Assembly (NCBI RefSeq): GCF_029207565.1
Contig: NZ_JANCMW010000005.1
Location: forward strand, 62,001-126,000
Direction of reading: 5' to 3'
From: Marinobacter iranensis
Lineage (GTDB): Bacteria; Pseudomonadota; Gammaproteobacteria; Pseudomonadales; Oleiphilaceae
DNA length: 64,000 bases
Under the pieces are notes generated by a model, which was not told where the DNA came from, did no database searches, and saw only the letters and a program-made list of their open reading frames with translations. Made by a program: the position numbers and the translations under genes. Position 1 is the stretch's first letter. Every line of letters begins with the position of its first letter. Shown piece after piece: positions 54,192 to 61,315 of this stretch.

Positions 54192-55196
54192 CTAACTCAC
54201 CTCCCCGGCCAGCATGTTCATGACCAGGCGGATCATGGTGTCTTTGTTTACAGGGTTGGATTCGGCCACCAACAGCGTGAGCGCGGCCAGACCCACATCA
54301 TTGATCACCGGCTCGCCGCTAGCATTAAACAACCGGTGATTACGATGAAGAAAGTCCACAAATAGAAAAGCCGCACTGCGTTTGTTGCCATCGGAAAACG
54401 GGTGATTCTTGATCACAAAGTACAACAAATGTGCCGCCTTTGCTTCCACACTGGGATAGGCCGGTTCACCAAAGACGGACTGGTCCAGATTGCCAAGCAG
54501 GGAGGCCAGGCCATCACCCCGGTCACGAGCAAACAGCTCAGTGGCTTCGCCCCGGGTCATTAATTCGCCTTTCAGGCCGTTCAGAGCCGATCGCGCCTCT
54601 TTCACCGACGGCAATGTGCCACCGGCTTGCGACTGCGGATCGGTGAGCAAGCCTTCATCGTAACGTTGCAAAAGAAGAAAGGTCTGAGCGTAGCGGCTAA
54701 CGATATCCACCAGGCCCCGGCCACTGTCTGTATCCAGCGCCGGACTTTGGGCGGCCTTGCGAACAAGAGTCAGAGCCGCTTCCAGTTCCTGGGCGTTTTC
54801 TTCGAAGCGCTGGCGGTTCAGGGTCCAGCCTTGGATGAGGTGGTCACGTAGAATGCGGGTGGCCCACTGGCGAAACTTCACTGCGCGGCGCGAATTGACT
54901 CGATAGCCAACCGAGATGATTGCGTCTAGGTTGTAGTGTTCGAGTTGCCTCGTGACCTGTCGCTTTCCCTCGATTCGAACCGTTTCCAAAATGGAAACAG
55001 TTGCCTCCCGTTCAAGTTCGCCATCTTGATAGATATTTTTCAAGTGCTTGGAGACGGCTGCCTTCTGCACGTCAAAGATCGATGTCATCTGATCCTGGGT
55101 CAGCCAGACAGTTTCCTTGTCAGCATCCAGGCGAACCTCGACCACCTGATCGGCGTTTTCGTAGATGACGATGGGGCTGCTGTTTTCTTCACTCAT
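54192..55196 (-). CDS. RhuM-like protein fused to a Fic domain
   Basis: A 334-residue protein. The start at 55196 has GGAG seven bases upstream. Residues 1-125 resemble the Virulence_RhuM/KilA-N-like DNA-binding region (ETVWLTQDQMTSIFDVQKAAVSKHLKNI, HYNLDAIISVGYRVNSRRAVKFRQW). The C-terminal part is a Fic/DOC fold with the full active-site motif HPFSDGNKRSA at 265-275, so it can probably transfer AMP (or a related group). No antitoxin gene is adjacent; the N-terminal part may act as its regulator. Often found with restriction or phage-defence genes. Target unknown. Confidence 0.85.
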   Translation of the reverse strand: MSEENSSPIVIYENADQVVEVRLDADKETVWLTQDQMTSIFDVQKAAVSKHLKNIYQDGELEREATVSILETVRIEGKRQVTRQLEHYNLDAIISVGYRVNSRRAVKFRQWATRILRDHLIQGWTLNRQRFEENAQELEAALTLVRKAAQSPALDTDSGRGLVDIVSRYAQTFLLLQRYDEGLLTDPQSQAGGTLPSVKEARSALNGLKGELMTRGEATELFARDRGDGLASLLGNLDQSVFGEPAYPSVEAKAAHLLYFVIKNHPFSDGNKRSAAFLFVDFLHRNHRLFNASGEPVINDVGLAALTLLVAESNPVNKDTMIRLVMNMLAGEVS

Positions 55197-55364
55197 ACTA
55201 TTTCTCCATCCTTGAGGGTCTACAATTGAATTCCTCTGCTGGAACGTTGGCCCATGCCAATGCCGCAATAAACCGACCAACGAGTCTAAGGTCCTGAAGA
55301 CGTTAATGGTAGCAGCAGGCAATAAGGCACGTTAATTGACTAGAATCCTAATGCGAGTACTGTG

Positions 55365-56183
55365 ATGACGAAACTAGCCCTGATAACCGGTACCAGCGCC
55401 GGAATTGGCCGTGAGGCCTGCGCCCTCTTTGCCCGGAAAGGCTATAGGGTTATCGCCCTGTCCCGACAGCCAAGTGGCGTTGAGTTCGCAGATCTGGAGA
55501 TGGCTCTGGATCTTGAGTCCTTTGACCAGATAGAGGGTCTTGCGGGCGCGCTGGACAACGAAATCGCGAGCGCCGAGCGGGTTATTCTGGTCAACAACTC
55601 CGGTTACGGACAGTTTGGGGCACTTCGCAATCTGTCTGAATCCATGTGGCAAAAGCAGTTCAGCACCCACGTATTTGGCCCCATCAAGCTGGCTGCTGTC
55701 TGCCTGAGGCTCTGCGAACAACACGCCATACCCTTGCGGGTCATCGCGGTTAGCTCTGTTCTTTCCATCGCGCCCCAGAAAATGAAAGGCGCTTACTGTG
55801 CCGCCAAAGCCGCGATGAACACTGCCCATGAAAGCTTCTGGTTTGATGAACAGGGCAGCAAAAGCCTGGAAAGTGTCTCGCTTGTGCTCCCTGGCCCCGT
55901 GGTGACCCGGTTCAGAGAACATGCCCTGGCCGCTCTGCAGCCTTTGCTTGGCCGAGCAAGCGCCGTGCACCGGGAAAAGTACAAAGCAATGGAAGCAGCG
56001 CTCGCGCCAGGCGCCAGAATCAAGCCCTTTACAGCCAGTGCGTCGGACGTCGCGAAAAAGATTTACAGGGCTGCAGAAGCGGGACGTCCAAAGCCTCGAT
56101 ACCTGGTTACACCCCAGACCTACGCTGCCGAATTTATCACCCGGTTTGTTCCCCGGTCGATCCAGCGCATGCTCTTCAGCTAG
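55365..56183 (+). CDS. Short-chain dehydrogenase/reductase
   Basis: A 272-residue SDR. The cofactor motif TGTSAGIG is at residues 8-15 and the active-site Tyr/Lys are in AYCAAKAA (YxxxK), with a preceding Ser in ISAVSSVLS-like sequence (IAVSSVLSIA). The ATG at 55365 is preferred; a GTG one codon before it is possible. Substrate unknown. It is the first gene of a pair with a Gfo/Idh/MocA oxidoreductase (spacing 44 bases). Confidence 0.88.
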   Translation: MTKLALITGTSAGIGREACALFARKGYRVIALSRQPSGVEFADLEMALDLESFDQIEGLAGALDNEIASAERVILVNNSGYGQFGALRNLSESMWQKQFSTHVFGPIKLAAVCLRLCEQHAIPLRVIAVSSVLSIAPQKMKGAYCAAKAAMNTAHESFWFDEQGSKSLESVSLVLPGPVVTRFREHALAALQPLLGRASAVHREKYKAMEAALAPGARIKPFTASASDVAKKIYRAAEAGRPKPRYLVTPQTYAAEFITRFVPRSIQRMLFS

Positions 56184-56227
56184 TGTTACCACATACTCAA
56201 AGCCAATCCTGTTCAAGGAGACCCACC

Positions 56228-57274
56228 ATGGAAGATCGCAAAGTACGCTGGGGTATCATTGGTACCGCCGAAATTGCCACCAAGGTGGTGGCGGGAATGC
56301 ACGACGCGATAAATGCCGAGGTTGCCGCCGTCGCGAGCCGTTCTCTCGACCGGGCCCAAGCCTGGGCAGACGAGCACGATGTACCTAAGGCTTTCGGCTC
56401 CTACGATGAGCTTCTAGCGGATGACAGTATCGACGCCGTTTACATCCCGGTCCCCACTGCCCTTCGCAACGAATGGATCAAGAAGGCCGCTCGCGCCGGG
56501 AAGCACGTTTACGCCGAGAAACCTCTTGCCGATGGCATTGAAGAAGCCATCGACGTCTGCAAAGAAAACGGCGTCCAGTTCATGGACGGAACCATGTGGC
56601 TGCACAGCACGCGCACCCGGGATATTGAAAAGCGTATTGCAGACGGCGACATTGGCGAAGTCAGACGAGTGACCAGCGCATTCACGTTCAAGGCTCCCTC
56701 CACGGAATGGTATGAAGGCGGCAATGGCCGCACAGATAAGTCGCGAGAACCAATGGGCTGTCTTGGTGATCAGGGTTGGTATCCGATCAGTGCTATCCTC
56801 TGGAGCTTTGGGTACGAACTGCCCGAAAGAGTCCAGATGAACTTCGTCTCAAAAAACTCGATCGATACCATCGTCGCCTGTGGTGGCACTCTGTGGTTCT
56901 CCAACGGGCGGATGGCAACCTTTGATGCGGGATGCGAACTGGCACACCGCTCTCAGGTAGAAACGGTTGGCGACGCCGGCCTCATCCGGATTGACGATCT
57001 GGTCGGCGGACAAGGCAGAAGCGGTAATTTCGCAGCCTATGGAGAGCGATTCACCGGAAGCTCTAGGTACATCCTGGGTGATGTGGATGGCAGAGACACC
57101 GAACAAGAAGTGGAGCCGTGTGACCACGTGGTGAAGCTCGTCGAGAAATTCTCTGACATTATTCTGACAGGTGATCTAGAGGACGAGTGGCCGAAGCGCA
57201 GCCTGGCCTGTTACCGAGTGATGTCGGCGCTTTTTGAGTCGGCAGAGTCAAACGGTTCCATTGTCTCATTGTGA
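56228..57274 (+). CDS. Gfo/Idh/MocA-family oxidoreductase
   Basis: A 348-residue NAD(P)-dependent oxidoreductase. AAGGAG precedes the ATG at 56228. The Rossmann start (VRWGIIGTAEIATKVV) and the EKPLADGIEEA motif with the lysine of the family are present, followed by the C-terminal beta-sheet part (TFKAPSTEWYEGGN). It acts on a sugar or polyol or is a biliverdin-like reductase; the substrate cannot be told. Confidence 0.9.
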   Translation: MEDRKVRWGIIGTAEIATKVVAGMHDAINAEVAAVASRSLDRAQAWADEHDVPKAFGSYDELLADDSIDAVYIPVPTALRNEWIKKAARAGKHVYAEKPLADGIEEAIDVCKENGVQFMDGTMWLHSTRTRDIEKRIADGDIGEVRRVTSAFTFKAPSTEWYEGGNGRTDKSREPMGCLGDQGWYPISAILWSFGYELPERVQMNFVSKNSIDTIVACGGTLWFSNGRMATFDAGCELAHRSQVETVGDAGLIRIDDLVGGQGRSGNFAAYGERFTGSSRYILGDVDGRDTEQEVEPCDHVVKLVEKFSDIILTGDLEDEWPKRSLACYRVMSALFESAESNGSIVSL

Positions 57275-57357
57275 AAATTTTTCAGGGCCCGGCGCTCTGG
57301 CGAAGGGGGCTAAGAGTTTTACTTCCGTAGAAGAGCAATGTGCTCAATCATGGGGCG

Positions 57358-60300
57358 TTAATCCCTCGAACTAAGTCTGAAAGTCACGCTTATTGGACTG
57401 CTCCCCTCATGGCTCTGATACTCAACGGGACCAAAATAAGTGAAGGGCGCCGCTTTGCCATTACGCAGCTTATTTTCGCGGACAAATAGGTGCACTGAGA
57501 GCTCGAGCTTTTTGTGGTCAATCAATTCCCGTCCGCGCTTGTTCTGGGGCGTGGTCGAGTTCTGACTCTGCCAATGAAAAGTGTGCTCATCAATCCAGTG
57601 ATCAACGTAGCGGTGCTGAGCGTCTTTACCCTGTTTGTTGAGCGTCACGAGCAAAATATGAGCACTCGCGTCTTTTAGAAATATATGACCGCTTTGCCAA
57701 TTGCCAGGATTAAAAGTCGCCCCGAATAACTCCGGAATCTCCTCTCTCGGGATTTCCTGTCCGACAGCCATTTCCAATGGATCTATAATCTCGCAAAAGC
57801 GTGCGAACGTTCGAAACTGTTCGAGAAGCTCTGGAGTGACAATAATGTCTTCATACTCTGGGTTAGCAGCTTCGAGCCGATATTCACCTATGGGGGATTT
57901 GCCAACCGTCCGAAGGAGGTATTGTGTGTCGCCTGTCTCATCCATCCGTTCAATCGCGAGCGTTTTCCCAGTGATCGATCCAGCTTGGTTGGGGTTGATC
58001 TGCTCAAGCAACAGATAATCACCATCTTGAATCGGCTGCTTGCCGCCGTTCATGGAGTTTCCCGATGCTCTGGCAATGAAATGACGATTTGGCTCTATTC
58101 GCCCGTGTCCCAATCCTATGGATCTGTACTCCGGCTCCTCAGCGTGACTGCTTCTAAAGTGGCCACAAGCGATCTTCAAGGATGGGAAGTAAGGCAACTC
58201 CGTTCCAGAAGGAGGGATCGGGACTACATTTTCAGACGACGACTGCTCTTGCTTGGAAGACTGCCGTGCTTCATAGGAGGCCAGGCGATAATCAATCAAC
58301 TCCTGCACCATCTCCTCGAAAGGCGGAATCTGATCACCTTCCAGCCCAATAACTGGCTTAAACTGATCGTTCTCAATCTCAAAAACAGCTGGAGACTTAT
58401 TGGTCCAATGATCGACAGGGTTTTTCTTCCAGTATTGCTGCCAGTGCGCCGAGGAACCATCGACGTCCTTTACTGAAGCAGCAATTTCTTGATACAGCCT
58501 CGGGCGGCGTTTCAGTGTCTCCCAAGATGCTTGGGCCAGTTTCGAGAGCCTTGGTGGACTACGCCATCCACCTAACTGCTGGAACGCGTCCAGCAGTATC
58601 ATTTTGAATGATTTGCTCATGGCCGTCGTTTCAACTTCCAGCAAAAACGTTTCGTAGCGGGACAAGAGCTCTGTCTCAATCTCGGTGAGATCGTCCATGT
58701 CCCGAACCAATCCAAACCAGCTTCCGTGCAACTTGCGAGTTTTAGCGATACTGGAACCGAAATGATAGTACTCGGTGAGTGTTGGACGACGACCCAAGGT
58801 ATCTTTCAATACCTGATAGTCCTTTTCAGCGCCCTGATGATCAAGACCTTTCAGGAAGTCGATCACCTCCAGATCGTAATTGATAAAGCATCCGTCTGGC
58901 AGGTCCAACTGATTCATTTCAGCTTTCCTGGCAAACTCTGCTAACTGTCGGTGATTCATCGCCTGGCCAATGAGCGCCTGAGGTTTATGCAGGAAACTCT
59001 GGTGGTTACCCACAAAATCCAGAATCACAAGCTTGTCTTTCCCAGTGGACACGCTTTTCCGTAGGCCCCGGCCAATTTGTTGAAGAAACAGGATCTTGGA
59101 CTCCGTCGGGCGCAATAGCAGCACCGTATCAATGGCAGGCAGATCGACACCCTCGTTGAACAGGTCGACAGAAAAAATCACATCGAGCTGACCGTTTTCC
59201 AACTTCTCCAAAGCCTCACCACGAGACATCTCAGATTCACCATGAACGGCTGCCGCCCTGATTCCGTTTTTTGCAAACCTGCTCGCCATAAAATCGGCGT
59301 GGGCCCGTGAAACGCAAAAGGCCAGGGTCCGGCTTTGCTTCACTTCACTCCATACCTTGAGCACATGTTTGGCGCGCCCATAAGTAGCTAGCTTATTGGC
59401 AAGCAAATTGGGATCAAACTTCCCGTTACGCCAAGGGATCTCCGTATAGTCGACCGTCTCGTCGTAGATGCCGTAGTAATGAAACGGCACCAGGAATTGG
59501 CCCCTGACGCCCTCAAACAACGGGTATTCGAAAACCAAGTTGTCGTCACACAGCGACAGGATATCCGACCGGTCTGTCCGGTCTGGGGTTGCCGTTAATC
59601 CCAGGAGAAATTGCGGCGCAAAGTAACTCAAAAGCCGATGATAGACGGGCGCTGCCGCATGGTGGAATTCATCGACAACAATATAATCAAAATGCCGGGG
59701 GTCAAATCGATCGAGATGCGTTTCTTTGCCGAGCGTTTGCACCGATGCACAAAGGATGTCGACCGTTCTATCGCGCTGCTTACCCATGTAAAAGCCAACG
59801 CGGCTATTTGGCTTGATCCGCAGATAGGTCTCGGCCGCTTGATAAAGAATTTCTTCGCGGTGGGCGACAAAAAGAATCCGACGGGCGCCCATTTGAACGG
59901 CGTCAAAGGCGGAGAGCCAGGTTTTACCTAAACCCGTTGCTAACACCACCAAACCCCTTCGGTAGCCTTCTACGCGAGTAAGATCCAGTGCCTCTAGCGC
60001 TTCCTGTTGCACTTCATTAGGTGTTGGTACTTCCTGTTTCTCATCACTGCCCGGTTCCAGTGACTGTTCTGGTGGCTTCCTCCGTTTCTCGTACTCATCG
60101 ATCCAGTTGTCAGTTAACGGCACAACATTTGGGTGCTGAAACAGTTCATCAAACCTGCTGGCAGCCTCGAGGTACCCAGAGTCGGGCGGGAAATCCACCT
60201 GATAATTCCATTCCAACCCGTCCTGAAGCGCTTGTCGGCTGATATTGCTAGAGCCGATAAACGCCCTGCCCCACATTTGCTGATTCTGAACATGGCCAGC

Positions 60301-61206
60301 GAAGAGGTAAGCTTTCAAATGAAAACTACTCCCCTGGCTTTGGTAAACACGTACCTGAGCTCCATGGTCATGCAACAGGACAAGCTTTCTTAGCGCCTCC
60401 GAATCGGTGATGTCCAGATAATCGCTTGTGAGAATGCGGATACGGGCAGGATCAGATTCGCGCTGCAGCGCGCTCACTAAATCTGGGAACAGGAGATTCA
60501 AGCCGGTGGTTTTTACAAAGGCCACCGCCATATCTACCTGATCAGCAGCTTTAATCGCCTGGCACAATTTGGGCAGGAAATGATGCTCTTTCCCGCCTGT
60601 CGTCAACTTTTTATGTGAAGCCGATGACTTGGTTAAAAGGATATTCAGCCACTGCTCATCTCTATCGGGCCGCTGATCATCAGTACGCCACATACGACAA
60701 GCTTCATATTCTTTCAGGTCCTGAATCCACTGCTCGGCAATCGATTCATCAGCATCGGTAAAGTGCCGGCCATTGTGGTTGCGTTCCCCCTGGCCAATCT
60801 TGAAACTCATGTAGAAAACGCCATCCGGTTTCAGGGCATTCCACAACCGGCCGATGGCTTCGGGTACCTCGGCAAGTGGCAAGTGAAGGAGGCTTGCACA
60901 GGCCCATATACCATCGTAAGTACTGGATTCGCGGATATCCGCGAAATAGCGATGCTGAACCGATAAGCCGGTCTTTTCGCGGGCTAGCGAGACGATGGCG
61001 TCTGAACCATCAAAGGCAGAAACACGGTAACCCTTATGATCGAAAAACAACGCATCCCGGCCAGAGCCACAGCCCGCGTCCAGAATGTGTCCACCTTTGG
61101 GAACTTGCGGCAGGAACTCCTGGTAAAGCTCTTCCATGCTGACTTGAAACGTTGATTCCCCAAATGCATCGGCATTGTTGTTGTAATAGGCCAGCGTGTC
61201 CTTCAT
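57358..61206 (-). CDS. Single-chain methyltransferase, HKD nuclease, SF2 helicase, S24-like and DUF3427 protein
   Basis: A 1282-residue multidomain protein. Residues 1-195: class I SAM methyltransferase of the TehB kind (ILDAGCGSGRDA, 41-52). 205-345: phospholipase D-like HKD nuclease domain (HLKAYLF, His296/Lys298; GSSN 318-321). 395-720: SF2 helicase (Walker A ATGLGKT 423-429, DEFHH 512-516, LTATPDR, QIGRGLR 710-716). 1005-1140: S24/LexA-like fold with GNSMN (Ser1051) but without the usual Lys. 1145-1280: DUF3427. PLD-helicase-DUF3427 proteins are common in defence islands; the methyltransferase and S24-like parts make this architecture unusual. Likely a DNA-acting conflict protein. It stands alone between an oxidoreductase and a formate dehydrogenase gene. 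Confidence 0.85.
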   Translation of the reverse strand: MKDTLAYYNNNADAFGESTFQVSMEELYQEFLPQVPKGGHILDAGCGSGRDALFFDHKGYRVSAFDGSDAIVSLAREKTGLSVQHRYFADIRESSTYDGIWACASLLHLPLAEVPEAIGRLWNALKPDGVFYMSFKIGQGERNHNGRHFTDADESIAEQWIQDLKEYEACRMWRTDDQRPDRDEQWLNILLTKSSASHKKLTTGGKEHHFLPKLCQAIKAADQVDMAVAFVKTTGLNLLFPDLVSALQRESDPARIRILTSDYLDITDSEALRKLVLLHDHGAQVRVYQSQGSSFHLKAYLFAGHVQNQQMWGRAFIGSSNISRQALQDGLEWNYQVDFPPDSGYLEAASRFDELFQHPNVVPLTDNWIDEYEKRRKPPEQSLEPGSDEKQEVPTPNEVQQEALEALDLTRVEGYRRGLVVLATGLGKTWLSAFDAVQMGARRILFVAHREEILYQAAETYLRIKPNSRVGFYMGKQRDRTVDILCASVQTLGKETHLDRFDPRHFDYIVVDEFHHAAAPVYHRLLSYFAPQFLLGLTATPDRTDRSDILSLCDDNLVFEYPLFEGVRGQFLVPFHYYGIYDETVDYTEIPWRNGKFDPNLLANKLATYGRAKHVLKVWSEVKQSRTLAFCVSRAHADFMASRFAKNGIRAAAVHGESEMSRGEALEKLENGQLDVIFSVDLFNEGVDLPAIDTVLLLRPTESKILFLQQIGRGLRKSVSTGKDKLVILDFVGNHQSFLHKPQALIGQAMNHRQLAEFARKAEMNQLDLPDGCFINYDLEVIDFLKGLDHQGAEKDYQVLKDTLGRRPTLTEYYHFGSSIAKTRKLHGSWFGLVRDMDDLTEIETELLSRYETFLLEVETTAMSKSFKMILLDAFQQLGGWRSPPRLSKLAQASWETLKRRPRLYQEIAASVKDVDGSSAHWQQYWKKNPVDHWTNKSPAVFEIENDQFKPVIGLEGDQIPPFEEMVQELIDYRLASYEARQSSKQEQSSSENVVPIPPSGTELPYFPSLKIACGHFRSSHAEEPEYRSIGLGHGRIEPNRHFIARASGNSMNGGKQPIQDGDYLLLEQINPNQAGSITGKTLAIERMDETGDTQYLLRTVGKSPIGEYRLEAANPEYEDIIVTPELLEQFRTFARFCEIIDPLEMAVGQEIPREEIPELFGATFNPGNWQSGHIFLKDASAHILLVTLNKQGKDAQHRYVDHWIDEHTFHWQSQNSTTPQNKRGRELIDHKKLELSVHLFVRENKLRNGKAAPFTYFGPVEYQSHEGSSPISVTFRLSSRD

Positions 61207-61315
61207 TAAATGGTTCTCTTGCGAATAATTAGCCTGAAGTATATCTGGACCAGGCTACCAGGCGGACAAGACGCGGCCAACAGACTTTTGGGTGCTATCT
61301 ACATCAAGCAGGCTA

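Noticed and set aside
55362..55364. GTG start of the SDR gene one codon before the ATG
   Set aside because: The next codon is ATG and the ribosome site does not favour the GTG; kept as an alternative only.
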